From: Lachnospiraceae bacterium
Lineage (GTDB): Bacteria; Bacillota; Clostridia; Lachnospirales; Lachnospiraceae
Direction of reading: 5' to 3'
NCBI GenBank assembly: GCA_015057365.1
Contig: SVEN01000025.1
Location: 1-38,706 of the forward strand
Length of the DNA: 38,706 bases
Below are positions 26,032-33,993 of this stretch, one piece after another (positions within the stretch are counted from its first letter, which is position 1; each line of letters opens with the position of its first letter). The notes below the pieces were generated by a model that was not told where the DNA came from, did not search any database, and saw nothing but the letters and a program-made list of their open reading frames with translations. The position numbers and the translations under genes are program-made.

Positions 26032-26862
26032 ATGGTTAGAAGATTAATTGCTGACAGTTGCGCGGATTTTACGCCGGAGAAGAAGGAATGGACCGATGTG
26101 CGTTTGGTACCGCTTACTTTAACGGTAGATAAAGAAGATATTGTTGATGATGAGACTTTTTGTCAGAAGAAGTTTCTGGAGAAGATGAGAAGGAGTCTCG
26201 AGTGTCCGCGCTCCGCGTGTCCGTCTCCGGAGCGATATATGAGAGAGTTTGAGGGCGCAGATGAAATTTTTGTGGTGACTTTGTCAAAGCATTTGAGCGG
26301 CTCTTATCAGAGTGCTATGCTGGCAAAGCAGATGTATGAAGAGCAGCACCCGGAGGTAAAGATTGAAGTGGTGGATTCCTGGTCGGCGTCTGTGGGAGAG
26401 TCCGTTATTGTATTGAAGCTTCGTTCTTTATTGGATAGATTTAATTTTGAAGAAATCGTAAAGAAGATTACTACGTTCCGTAACAATGCCCAGACGAAGT
26501 TTGTGCTGGAGGATTTGGATGTGTTTATTAAGAACGGACGTCTTACCCAGGTACAGGCGATTTTGTGTAATGCCCTGAATATTAAGCCACTCCTGGCCGG
26601 AAAGGAAGGCCAGATTGTGAAGCTGGATCAGGCAAGAGGCGTGGAGCGCGCATTAAAGAAGCTGGTGGATGCTGTGGTGGCGGATGTGAAGGAAGCAACG
26701 ACCAGAACCCTTGCCATTGCTCACTGCAATCATCCGGCCAGAGCCGAGGCGGTAAAGCAGATGATTATGAGCAGAGTGCCGTTTAAGGAATGCATGATTG
26801 TAAACACCGGCGGTGTCAGCACCATGTATGCCAATGAGGGCGGAATCATAGTGGCGTATTAA
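26032..26862 (+). CDS. DegV family fatty-acid-binding protein
   Basis: A 276-aa soluble protein. DegV/FakB proteins bind a fatty acid and present it to the kinase FakA for phosphorylation and phospholipid synthesis. LIADSCADFTPE (5-16), VVTLSKHLSGSYQSA (about 80-94) and VVDSWSASVGES (113-124) are the usual lipid-pocket motifs. EDLDVFIKNGRLTQ (about 159-172) and the C-terminal NTGGVSTMYANEGGIIVAY fit the second domain. AAAAGGGG precedes the ATG. It stands alone with its own promoter, and no fakA is in the window. Confidence 0.92.
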   Translation: MVRRLIADSCADFTPEKKEWTDVRLVPLTLTVDKEDIVDDETFCQKKFLEKMRRSLECPRSACPSPERYMREFEGADEIFVVTLSKHLSGSYQSAMLAKQMYEEQHPEVKIEVVDSWSASVGESVIVLKLRSLLDRFNFEEIVKKITTFRNNAQTKFVLEDLDVFIKNGRLTQVQAILCNALNIKPLLAGKEGQIVKLDQARGVERALKKLVDAVVADVKEATTRTLAIAHCNHPARAEAVKQMIMSRVPFKECMIVNTGGVSTMYANEGGIIVAY

Positions 26863-26867
26863 AGGAG

Positions 26868-26898
26868 AAGGGGTGTCGCATTAGGATGCGCACCCCTT
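26868..26898. terminator. Hairpin between degV and hicB
   Basis: AAGGGGTGTCGCAT (26868-26881) pairs with ATGCGCACCCCTT (26886-26898), one bulged T, loop TAGG. There is no clear T-run on either side. It lies between convergent genes and probably acts as a weak two-way terminator. Confidence 0.6.
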
Positions 26899-26904
26899 AA
26901 GTTC

Positions 26905-27255
26905 TTACTGTGTGGAGTTTGTCTTGACGATATACTCAGCCAGTGCTTCTTCTACGGTGGCGTTTAAGCTTTTGCCTTGCTCAAATGCATAAACTGCTAT
27001 AGTACGGTGTAAGTCCGGACTGATTCTAACGTTAAAAGAACCTTTGTATGGCTGTTCCGGAGAAACATTTCGTTCCTCGCAGTCCTGCAAATATTCATCG
27101 ATTACATTTTTGAAGTCTTCTTCCAGTTCTTGAACGGAATTCCCTTCGTAGGACAACAAGGATTTTAACCCGATTACTTTACCGAACAGACAGTGGTCTT
27201 CCATGGAATACTCCACAGTGCCGTTATAATTTTTATAGGAGAGTAAATTGCTCAT
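26905..27255 (-). CDS. hicB: HicB-family antitoxin
   Basis: A 116-aa antitoxin. The N-terminal part (about 1-75) has the degenerate RNase H-like HicB fold with YSMEDHCLFGKVIGLKSLLSYEG and the EDFKNVIDEYL helix. The C-terminal part (about 78-110) is a ribbon-helix-helix DNA-binding domain, FNVRISPDLHRTIAVYA. It neutralises HicA and likely represses the operon. The start overlaps the hicA stop by 4 bases, the toxin-first order usual for hicAB. Confidence 0.93.
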   Translation of the reverse strand: MSNLLSYKNYNGTVEYSMEDHCLFGKVIGLKSLLSYEGNSVQELEEDFKNVIDEYLQDCEERNVSPEQPYKGSFNVRISPDLHRTIAVYAFEQGKSLNATVEEALAEYIVKTNSTQ

Positions 27256-27503
27256 AATAAGTCATCCTTTCTTAGCTTTTCTATAATTTGATCCAATACA
27301 TATCTTTTTAATAATCCGTTAGGATGAGGCCTATGGAAATTGATTACTTCATTGCTATTTTCTTTTGTGAATTTTACACCGGAGCCGGTGCCGCCTTGTT
27401 TTAGGTTGTAACCGAAATAGGATAATAAGGAGACCATTTCATCAAATGTAAAGTCTTTTGGTTTTCGTAATAGTCTTTCGATTAATTTGTCTTTTTGACT
27501 CAT
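27252..27503 (-). CDS. hicA: HicA-family mRNA interferase toxin
   Basis: An 83-aa double-stranded-RNA-binding-like toxin that cleaves mRNA on the ribosome. QGGTGSGVKF (37-46) covers the position of the usual G-S-H motif; the catalytic His there is not evident, although HRPHPNG (57-63) is intact. Whether the toxin is active is therefore uncertain. GGAGG lies 12 bases before the ATG. It is cotranscribed with hicB. Confidence 0.9.
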   Translation of the reverse strand: MSQKDKLIERLLRKPKDFTFDEMVSLLSYFGYNLKQGGTGSGVKFTKENSNEVINFHRPHPNGLLKRYVLDQIIEKLRKDDLL

Positions 27504-27528
27504 CTAATAGATACCTCCGTTTAAGAAA

Positions 27529-27578
27529 ATTATATCAGATTTTTAAATACATTGCAACTATTTTTAGTTGCAATGTAT
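27529..27578 (-). promoter_or_regulatory. hicAB promoter with overlapping 14-bp palindrome
   Basis: On the minus strand TTGCAA (27552-27557), 17 bp, TATAAT (27529-27534). The -35 is inside a perfect palindrome, ATACATTGCAACTA (27547-27560) and its complement (27565-27578), separated by TTTT. Binding of the HicB ribbon-helix-helix domain here would block the -35, the expected autoregulation. Confidence 0.8.
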
Positions 27579-27610
27579 GCTTTTTATATTTTCAAGAAGC
27601 ATGAATTTCA

Positions 27611-27639
27611 TTGACACCGGTAGTAAAATCAAGTAAACT
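27611..27639 (+). promoter_or_regulatory. Promoter of the SLH-like membrane protein gene
   Basis: TTGACA (27611-27616), 17 bp, TAAACT (27634-27639). The leader to the ATG is about 70 bases. It is divergent from hicA. Confidence 0.75.
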
Positions 27640-27714
27640 TTATTTCGGGTGTAAATCAGATAGGTACACAGAGAAAGAAGGAGAAACAAAAGGGAAAGGA
27701 GAGTAATTTACAGG

Positions 27715-29451
27715 ATGAAAAGAACCAAGATGATTGTAATTTCCGCAATCGCAGTAGTATTGATTGCGCTTGCCGTAGTACTGTTCTTTGTATTGCGTGA
27801 TAAGAAGCCGGTGAATGCGGAGAAGGTGATGCCGACCGCAGCACCGACAGAACATGTGAAGGATGATAAAGAGGCAACGATGGCACCGACGGGGAGTGTG
27901 AATAACGATAAGGAAGTGACTAAGGAGCCGACCGCAACAGCCGAGCCGACTGCTACGGATGCACCGACTCCGACTGATGAAGCAGGTACTCCGGTACCGA
28001 CAGTTACCCCGGAGGGAGAGAATCCGGGAGAGGATGTAACGCCTGTTCCGCTGCCGACGCCGAGCGGTGTACCGGACGGCATGGAAGTAATTCCTGCACC
28101 GACCTTTGCGCCGACTCCGACGCCGGAGGTCTTTGCGACTGCTACGCCGATTCCGACGAAGAAGCCGACCGCAACACCAAAGCCGACCGCTACACCAAAG
28201 CCGACGAAGGTAAAGGCTGAGTATTTCTATGAAGAGCTGGCGAAGATTTGTGGTCTAAATCCGGATGAACCGGTAGAAGCATTAAAGGAAAAGGGAATCA
28301 TCCCGGCTGACATCGATACGGATAAGGTAGTGCGTGAGGATGCGTTTGTGGTGATGAAGAATGCACATGAGTACCTTAAAATGCCGTCTGATAGCACTAT
28401 GGTAAATACCGTTACGGAGTTCGAGCGTCTTTCTGATGTTGGTAAGCTGACCGCTACCGAGAAGGCCGCTGCCTACTATCTGTATGCAAACGGTATTGTA
28501 GAGGGTGTAAGTGACGGTGATTTTACCCGTACCCGTAGTATCAAGCCGAAGGATTCCTTAAGTAAGGAAGATACGGACCTTTATCTTGCCCGTTTAGTAG
28601 GTATGGCAGAAAAGCGTGTACTTTCTCCGGATGGCCAGGTGACGAGAACATCCAACCTTAAGAACATGGACCTGTATCCGTATCTTTTAGATAGTTTTCC
28701 GGATTCCTATTATCTGAGAGCATTAAGATGTATGTTGTTCAGAGATACAAATAGTGGAAGGTATCTGTATGAAACCGGGGAGGTTGATTTCATGGGTACC
28801 TGGGTTGATGGCGGTGGCTGGTATACCACCCCGTCCTTGCTGGTAAAGCGACACGGCGTGAACGGAACCGAGGAACCGTTCGTTCTGTACGAGGACATGG
28901 AGTACAAGCAGGAGCTGGAGGCCTTTGTGGAGGAATATCTGATGAAGACCTTCAACGTAGATTACCGCACCACTCCGAAGGATAAGGAATGGGAAAACTA
29001 TATGCTAAACATGATGGACGGTACCATGATGGGAAGTAACATTGAGGCAATTCAGCATGCATTGGTGGATACCTATCTTGAACTGATGAAGGAGAACCAT
29101 ACAAAGATTGAATGTGACATGGTACGTGCCGAGGCCTCCAGTATTTATTATACAAATGGAGACTATAACATCCGTTGTTATGTGCACTACCGCGTGGTGT
29201 CCTATGACAGTGCCGAGGCGGTATCGGTTAATTCGGAAAATCTGAGGGGGAAGATGAATCCGTTGTTGTTTATTCTAAGCACAGACGATTACGGAGCTGT
29301 TGAACTGCATGATTTGAAGGCTGGAGAGTGGCGAACAGGATACTTCGATATTGCAATGAGCCGCGGGGAAATGCGCGGGGAGTTACCGCTAAAGGTATAT
29401 AACATTGAGTTCAGCGACATGTTAAACGACTATTCCATTTCCGATTATTGA
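27715..29451 (+). CDS. Membrane-anchored surface protein with long Thr/Pro linker and SLH-like region
   Basis: A 578-aa protein with one N-terminal transmembrane helix (6-27), a 130-residue Pro/Thr/Ala linker (about 38-165) and an extracellular region (166-578). Within that, AAAYYLYANGIVEGVSDGDF (about 257-276) resembles an S-layer homology repeat, and the neighbouring helices fit one or two degenerate copies. The C-terminal half is unrecognised. There is no signal-peptidase site, so the anchor stays. AAAGGAGAG lies 13 bases before the ATG. It has its own promoter and terminator. A cell-wall-facing role is an inference. Confidence 0.75.
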   Translation: MKRTKMIVISAIAVVLIALAVVLFFVLRDKKPVNAEKVMPTAAPTEHVKDDKEATMAPTGSVNNDKEVTKEPTATAEPTATDAPTPTDEAGTPVPTVTPEGENPGEDVTPVPLPTPSGVPDGMEVIPAPTFAPTPTPEVFATATPIPTKKPTATPKPTATPKPTKVKAEYFYEELAKICGLNPDEPVEALKEKGIIPADIDTDKVVREDAFVVMKNAHEYLKMPSDSTMVNTVTEFERLSDVGKLTATEKAAAYYLYANGIVEGVSDGDFTRTRSIKPKDSLSKEDTDLYLARLVGMAEKRVLSPDGQVTRTSNLKNMDLYPYLLDSFPDSYYLRALRCMLFRDTNSGRYLYETGEVDFMGTWVDGGGWYTTPSLLVKRHGVNGTEEPFVLYEDMEYKQELEAFVEEYLMKTFNVDYRTTPKDKEWENYMLNMMDGTMMGSNIEAIQHALVDTYLELMKENHTKIECDMVRAEASSIYYTNGDYNIRCYVHYRVVSYDSAEAVSVNSENLRGKMNPLLFILSTDDYGAVELHDLKAGEWRTGYFDIAMSRGEMRGELPLKVYNIEFSDMLNDYSISDY

Positions 29452-29468
29452 TTAATAGAAATATTTTA

Positions 29469-29503
29469 GAGGAGATGCCTTATAGTAAGGTGTCTCCTCT
29501 TTC
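29469..29503 (+). terminator. Terminator-like hairpin after the SLH-like gene
   Basis: GAGGAGATGCCTTA (29469-29482), loop TAG, TAAGGTGTCTCCTC (29486-29499): 14 bp with two wobbles, followed by only TTTC. Immediately after it is the Shine-Dalgarno of an 18-codon ORF, so some readthrough may be intended. Confidence 0.6.
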
Positions 29504-29517
29504 AGAAAGGAGAACAA

Positions 29518-29574
29518 ATGAGATACGGACAAAGGAAGAGATGGCAAAGGCGTGTTGCAAGACAGTTCTTGTAA
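29518..29574 (+). CDS. 18-aa Arg-rich peptide ORF
   Basis: A very short ORF, 18 codons, with an ideal AGAAAGGAGAAC site 6 bases before its ATG. The peptide has seven Arg or Lys and two aromatic residues, with no acidic residue. It follows a terminator hairpin and precedes the tRNA promoter. It may be a small basic protein, a regulatory leader or chance; it is unverified. Confidence 0.4.
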   Translation: MRYGQRKRWQRRVARQFL

Positions 29575-29638
29575 GTATATGAGGAGTAGTTGATTAAAAA
29601 CGGGTGGAAAACTTTTTTTAAAAAGTTTCAAAAAAGTG

Positions 29639-29667
29639 TTGACATTTCATTGGAAATGTTGTAAGAT
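29639..29667 (+). promoter_or_regulatory. Promoter of the tRNA pair
   Basis: TTGACA (29639-29644), 17 bp, TAAGAT (29662-29667), about 50 bases before the first tRNA. A T/A-rich perfect palindrome around 29609-29628 lies just upstream. Confidence 0.8.
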
Positions 29668-29716
29668 ATCACAGTCGGGTTTGAACGACAGCAAAAAAAT
29701 CAAATAATAAAATCAT

Positions 29717-29790
29717 CGAGGCGTGGCTCAGTTTGGTAGAGCGCTGCGTTCGGGACGCAGAGGTCGCAAGTTCGAATCTTGTCGCCTCGA
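29717..29790 (+). tRNA. tRNA-Pro (anticodon CGG)
   Basis: 74-nt cloverleaf with acceptor CGAGGCG/CGCCTCG, anticodon stem CTGCG/CGCAG, loop TTCGGGA and anticodon CGG at 29751-29753. The T arm has GTTCGAATC. CCA is not encoded. It reads CCG, by far the most used proline codon in these genes. Confidence 0.95.
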
Positions 29791-29819
29791 TTTTATTTTT
29801 AGCCTGTTTTTGGTTGAAT

Positions 29820-29892
29820 GCTGGAATAGCTCAGTCGGTAGAGCACTTCACTCGTAATGAAGGGGTCGTCAGTTCAAGTCTGATTTCCAGCT
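29820..29892 (+). tRNA. tRNA-Thr (anticodon CGT)
   Basis: 73-nt cloverleaf with acceptor GCTGGAA/TTCCAGC, anticodon stem CTTCA/TGAAG and anticodon CGT at 29853-29855. The T arm has GTTCAAGTC. CCA is not encoded. It lies 29 bases after tRNA-Pro, one transcript. It reads ACG, a frequent codon in the secreted linkers. Confidence 0.95.
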
Positions 29893-29965
29893 CTACACGA
29901 AGTCTGATGTCCTTTCAGTGGAAAAGGAATCAGGCTTTTCTTTGTATGTAGAGAGGAGGTCACCT

Positions 29966-30940
29966 ATGGCAAAGGGAGCAAATCAGAAGAAAAAGTTATT
30001 CTGTATTTTGGAACTTTTACAGCGGGAGTCCGACGAGTTGCATCCGATTTCCACGGAGCGCATTATCGAGTATCTGGCGGCCAACGACATCAGTGCGGAA
30101 CGGAAGAGTATTTATGACGATGTGCAGGCGTTACAGGAGCTTTCTTATGATGTGATTTCTTCCGGACGAAAGGGATATTATCTCGGGGCCAGGGAGTTCG
30201 AGCTGGCAGAGCTAAAGCTTTTGGTGGATGCGGTACAGTCTTCGAAGTTTTTGACAGAGAAAAAGTCCAACGAGCTGATTAAGAAGCTTTCGCGGTTTTG
30301 CAGTCGCCATACGGCGGGGAAGCTGCAGCGTCAGGTGCATGTGTTTGACCGGGTCAAGACCATGAATGAGCGCGTGTTGTATCTGGTGGATACCATTCAC
30401 GAGGCCATTGCGGAGAACCGCATGATATCCTTTCAGTATATGAAATGGAACGGAAAGAAAGAGCTGGTTCCGCGCCATGAGGGAAAGCGGTATCTGGTCA
30501 GTCCTTACATTCTTATGTGGGAAGAGGAGAATTATTATCTGGTGGCCTACGATGAACAGGCAGACGGACGCAGATATTATCGCGTGGATAAAATGGCAGA
30601 TATCCGGATTGAGGCGGAGCAAAGAACGCATAGTGAGGAGTTTACGGAAAATGCGGCACTTCTTTCAAAGAAAACCTTCGGCATGTACGACGGCAAGGAG
30701 GAGCGGGTGCGGATTTCCTTTGAAGAGCCGCTTCTTGGCGTGGTACTGGACCGGTTCGGCACGGATGTGATATTATTGGATAAGGGAGAAGGCCGGTACG
30801 AGGCTGCGGTGGACGTGCAGGTGAGTCAGCAGTTTTTTGGCTGGATTTGCGGTGTGACCGGAGTGAAAATTGTCGGGCCGGACCGTGTGGCAGACGCATA
30901 TAAAGAGCATTTAAAGAAACAAAGCAAGTTGTATGAATAA
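29966..30940 (+). CDS. WYL-domain transcriptional regulator
   Basis: A 324-aa regulator. The N-terminal winged helix-turn-helix (about 1-75) has KKKLFCILELLQRES and the AERKSIYDDVQALQELSYDV recognition region. The WYL domain (about 140-225) contains YLVSPYILMWEEENYYLVAYD and YYRVDKM; WYL domains sense nucleic acid or nucleotide ligands. GAGAGGAGGT precedes the ATG at 29966; an earlier in-frame start overlaps the tRNA tail and has no site. It lies 21 bases before pyrK, so it may regulate pyrimidine genes or simply be cotranscribed. Confidence 0.9.
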   Translation: MAKGANQKKKLFCILELLQRESDELHPISTERIIEYLAANDISAERKSIYDDVQALQELSYDVISSGRKGYYLGAREFELAELKLLVDAVQSSKFLTEKKSNELIKKLSRFCSRHTAGKLQRQVHVFDRVKTMNERVLYLVDTIHEAIAENRMISFQYMKWNGKKELVPRHEGKRYLVSPYILMWEEENYYLVAYDEQADGRRYYRVDKMADIRIEAEQRTHSEEFTENAALLSKKTFGMYDGKEERVRISFEEPLLGVVLDRFGTDVILLDKGEGRYEAAVDVQVSQQFFGWICGVTGVKIVGPDRVADAYKEHLKKQSKLYE

Positions 30941-30961
30941 AGAACCAAGGAGGACGGTTGT

Positions 30962-31744
30962 ATGAGTAAGAAGGAACAGGTAAAGGCTTTGATTACAAAG
31001 CAGGAGTGCATGACCGGTGAGATTTTTGAGATGAGAATCAAGGCAGAGAGCATTGCCGCGGAAGCAAAGGCAGGACAGTTTGTATCGCTGTATTGTAAGG
31101 AAGGCGGAAGGTTACTCCCGCGTCCGATCAGTATTTGCGGAATCGATAAAGAGGCAGGCGAGCTTCGTCTGGTGTACCGTATTGCGGGCGAAGGTACAAG
31201 AGAGTTTTCTAAGCTTACGGCCGGCGACGAGATTTCGGTTACGGGACCGTTAGGAAACGGTTTTATGACGGAGGATTTAAAGGAAGGTATGCATGCGGTG
31301 CTCCTAGGCGGCGGTATCGGTATTCCGCCGATGCTTGAGCTTGCAAAGACTCTGACGGGCGAGAAGACCATCGTCCTCGGTTACAGAGACGCGGATACAT
31401 TCCTTGCGAAGGAGTTTGAGGCCTACGGTAAGGTACTCATTGCTTCCGATAACGGTGCGGTAGGAACGAAGGGAAATGTGATTGATGCCATGAAGGCAGA
31501 AGGTGTTAAGGGAGATTTGTTCTTTGCCTGCGGACCGAAGCCGATGCTTCGCGGAATCAAGGATTATGCGGCAGAGCAGGGCGCAAGAGCGCAGCTTTCC
31601 TTAGAGGAGCGTATGGCCTGCGGTATCGGTGCGTGTCTGGCATGTGTGTGCAAGACCACCAAGGTGGACGAGCATTCCCAGGTAAACAATACGAGAATTT
31701 GTAAAGAAGGTCCGGTATTTTACGCAGAGGATATTGAGCTGTAA
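30962..31744 (+). CDS. pyrK: Dihydroorotate dehydrogenase B, electron-transfer subunit
   Basis: A 260-aa FAD/[2Fe-2S] subunit that passes electrons from dihydroorotate (via PyrD) to NAD+. FAD-binding motif RPIS (54-57), nucleotide-binding GGGIGIPP (116-123) and iron-sulfur ligands Cys220, Cys225, Cys228 and Cys247 are all present. AAGGAGGACGGTTGT precedes the ATG. It lies 61 bases before pyrD in the standard pyrK-pyrD order. No other pyr genes are in the window. Confidence 0.96.
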   Translation: MSKKEQVKALITKQECMTGEIFEMRIKAESIAAEAKAGQFVSLYCKEGGRLLPRPISICGIDKEAGELRLVYRIAGEGTREFSKLTAGDEISVTGPLGNGFMTEDLKEGMHAVLLGGGIGIPPMLELAKTLTGEKTIVLGYRDADTFLAKEFEAYGKVLIASDNGAVGTKGNVIDAMKAEGVKGDLFFACGPKPMLRGIKDYAAEQGARAQLSLEERMACGIGACLACVCKTTKVDEHSQVNNTRICKEGPVFYAEDIEL

Positions 31745-31805
31745 TTGTTTGGTGAGATGTAGATAGGATAATGTTGTTTGTCTGAGTGGACAGAAAGGGA
31801 AGAAC

Positions 31806-32708
31806 ATGAATTTATCAGTAAATATTGCAGGAGTTACATTAAAGAATCCGGTAACCGTTGCTTCCGGTACTTTTGGGTCCGGTATGGAATACGGTGAGTT
31901 TGTTGATTTGAACCGCCTCGGTGCGGTAACCACCAAGGGTGTTGCCAATGTACCGTGGCCGGGCAATGCTACCCCGCGTATTGCGGAAACCTGCGGCGGT
32001 ATGATGAATGCCATCGGTTTGCAGAATCCGGGCCTTCGTGTGTTTAAAGAACGTGATTTAAAGTTCCTTGCGGATTACGATACCAAGATTATTGTAAATG
32101 TATGCGGACGTTCCAAAGAGGACTACATTGATGCGGTGGAGCAGCTTGGTGATACCAACGCAGATCTTTTGGAAATCAATATTTCCTGTCCGAATGTAAA
32201 GGAGGGCGGTATTGCCTTCGGTCAGAATCCGAAGATGGCGGAGGAGATTACGGCAGCAGTGAAAAAGGTAGCAAAGCAGCCGGTGATTATGAAGCTTTCT
32301 CCGAATGTAACGGATATTACCGAGATGGCCCGTGCGGTGGAAGCCGGCGGTGCGGATGCGGTGTCCTTAATCAACACGCTGACCGGTATGAAGATTGATG
32401 TGGAACGCAGAACCTTTGCGGTAGCCAATAAGACAGGCGGACTTTCCGGCCCGGCCATTAAGCCTGTAGCGGTGCGCATGGTATATCAGGTAGCAAATGC
32501 CATTAAGCTCCCGATTATCGGTATGGGCGGTATCCGTACGGCAGAGGATGCGCTGGAGTTCCTTATGGTAGGTGCTTCCGCAGTGGCAGTGGGTACGGCG
32601 AACTTTGTAAATCCGTACGCTACCCTCGAAGTGATTGACGGTATTGCGGCATACATGGAGCGTCACGGCATTCAGGATATTAACGAATTGATTGGATGTG
32701 TAAAATAG
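31806..32708 (+). CDS. pyrD: Dihydroorotate dehydrogenase B, catalytic subunit
   Basis: Class 1B FMN enzyme converting dihydroorotate to orotate, 300 aa. ASGTFGSG (19-26) binds FMN. Cys128 in NISCPN is the catalytic base of the class 1 enzymes. GGPAI-like LSGPAIKP and GMGGIRTAEDA complete the phosphate site. GACAGAAAGGGAA precedes the ATG. It forms the heterotetramer with PyrK. Confidence 0.97.
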   Translation: MNLSVNIAGVTLKNPVTVASGTFGSGMEYGEFVDLNRLGAVTTKGVANVPWPGNATPRIAETCGGMMNAIGLQNPGLRVFKERDLKFLADYDTKIIVNVCGRSKEDYIDAVEQLGDTNADLLEINISCPNVKEGGIAFGQNPKMAEEITAAVKKVAKQPVIMKLSPNVTDITEMARAVEAGGADAVSLINTLTGMKIDVERRTFAVANKTGGLSGPAIKPVAVRMVYQVANAIKLPIIGMGGIRTAEDALEFLMVGASAVAVGTANFVNPYATLEVIDGIAAYMERHGIQDINELIGCVK

Positions 32709-32776
32709 GACGATAGAAGAAAAGGCAAGAATCTGATAGAAAAGACCGAGTAGTGATAGTTATAACAGGTTGAAAA

Positions 32777-32785
32777 TGTTATAAT
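32777..32785 (+). promoter_or_regulatory. Extended -10 promoter of the lichenase gene
   Basis: TGTTATAAT, a perfect extended -10 about 45 bases upstream of the lichenase ATG. The -35 (TAGTTA) is weak. Confidence 0.55.
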
Positions 32786-32827
32786 TAGAGAACTGTATGT
32801 GAGTTGCTACAGAAGGAGGATCTACCT

Positions 32828-33715
32828 ATGAGAAAGCTGAAACTATTTGTGATACTATCAGCATGTGCGATGCTGTTTTGTGCCTGTGGAAAGGATAATC
32901 AGGCGGAGGTGACTCCGGAACCGACCGCTGCGGTAGTAACAGAGACCCCGGAAGCTACGGCGACTCCGGAACCGACCGCAACGCCGAAGTCGACGGCAAC
33001 ACCGAAGCCGACAGCAACCCCGGCACCGACACCGACGCCGTTGCCACCGTGCGAGCCGCTGTATGTGGACTTTACGGACGGAAATGCCAATGGGGCATCG
33101 ATGGAGATTGCAAACGGTTGGTCCAACGGCGGACAGTTCAATGTTACCTGGCGAAAGTCAAATTGCACCTTTCACGATAATAAGATGCAGCTTATTATCA
33201 GCGAGGATGCAGCAGGAGGAAGTATTCCGTACGCGGGAGCCGAGTATCGCACAAGAAAGTTTTACGGTTACGGCAGATACGAAGTGTCCATGAAACCGAT
33301 GAAAAATGACGGCGTGGTTTCTTCTTTCTTTACCTACACAGGACCGAGTGATAAGAATCCGTGGGATGAAATCGATATCGAGTTTTTAGGAAAAGATACT
33401 ACAATCGTACAGTTTAATTATTATACCAACGGAAGAGGCAATCACGAGTACATTCATGAGCTGGGCTTTGATGCATCGGAGGATTTTCATACCTATGCAT
33501 TTGAGTGGCATGTGGATAAGATAGTTTGGTTTGTAGACGGTGTAGAGGTATATACCGCAACCAATAATATTCCGAAAACCAGAGGAAAGATTATGATGAA
33601 TGCATGGTGCGGTACGGGCGCAAATGCAGATGCCTGGTTAAATGCTTTTGATCCGAGTAACATGCCGTTAACGGCGGAGTATGAGTGGTTCTCTTATATG
33701 CCGTTTGAACAGTAA
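32828..33715 (+). CDS. GH16 endo-beta-1,3-1,4-glucanase (lichenase) lipoprotein
   Basis: Secreted enzyme cleaving mixed-linkage beta-glucans. Residues 1-20 are a signal peptide ending in FCAC (Cys20 lipidated), 27-73 a TPEP/TPKP linker and 75-295 the GH16 jelly roll. The active site is DEIDIEFLG: Glu181 nucleophile, Asp183, Glu185 acid/base. Following stretches (VQFNYYTNG, HTYAFEWHVDKIVWFVDG, GKIMMNAW) match Bacillus lichenases closely. The ATG at 32828 follows AGGAGGATCTACCT; an earlier start at 32804 has no site. The lipid anchor and linker hold it at the cell surface. Terminator follows. Confidence 0.95.
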   Translation: MRKLKLFVILSACAMLFCACGKDNQAEVTPEPTAAVVTETPEATATPEPTATPKSTATPKPTATPAPTPTPLPPCEPLYVDFTDGNANGASMEIANGWSNGGQFNVTWRKSNCTFHDNKMQLIISEDAAGGSIPYAGAEYRTRKFYGYGRYEVSMKPMKNDGVVSSFFTYTGPSDKNPWDEIDIEFLGKDTTIVQFNYYTNGRGNHEYIHELGFDASEDFHTYAFEWHVDKIVWFVDGVEVYTATNNIPKTRGKIMMNAWCGTGANADAWLNAFDPSNMPLTAEYEWFSYMPFEQ

Positions 33716-33720
33716 TATGT

Positions 33721-33756
33721 GCGGGACGTCGCAGAAACTGCGAGGTCCCGCTTTTT
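33721..33756 (+). terminator. Terminator after the lichenase gene
   Basis: GCGGGACGTCGCAG (33721-33734), loop AAA, CTGCGAGGTCCCGC (33738-33751), then TTTTT. One G-G mismatch in a 14-bp stem. Confidence 0.9.
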
Positions 33757-33893
33757 GTAAATGAAGGACTTTCAGACACCGGGAACGCTGATGAGTAAAA
33801 CATATCATTCATCAGCGTTTCCGGTGTTTGGGCAGTTTGTTCAATATTTACAAAAAGCGAGGACGTAGGATCGAGTTCTTTCTGCGACGTCCC
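33721..33893. repeat. 173-bp palindromic element (possible MITE-like repeat)
   Basis: The two ends are an imperfect inverted repeat. GGGACGTCGCAGAAA (33723-33737) is exactly complementary to 33879-33893, and CGCTTTTTGTAAAT (33750-33763) to 33846-33859. In the centre is a 19-bp hairpin, ACACCGGGAACGCTGATGA (33776-33794) with 33809-33827, one G-U pair. The whole segment can fold back on itself. It carries terminator-like arms reading outwards from both strands. No coding sequence is evident in it. Confidence 0.65.
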
Positions 33894-33954
33894 TTTGACG
33901 ATTGAAGAGTGGTAAGTATTTCGGGGAGCTTTGACATTTCTTCGCTAGAAGCAC

Positions 33955-33983
33955 TTGACAGCATATGTGCGGTTGTGTATAAT
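33955..33983 (+). promoter_or_regulatory. Consensus promoter of the marR-flavodoxin operon
   Basis: TTGACA (33955-33960), 17 bp, TATAAT (33978-33983): perfect consensus. The start would be near 33990. Confidence 0.9.
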
Positions 33984-33993
33984 AAGTAAATAG

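Noticed and set aside
27708-28082. Val/Gly/Ser-rich ORFs opposite the Thr/Pro linkers (also at 15289-15668, 32899-33168 and 12914-13597)
   Set aside because: CCG/ACG-rich linker DNA reads as open VGVGSG-type sequence on the other strand in every such gene. There is no start site signal.
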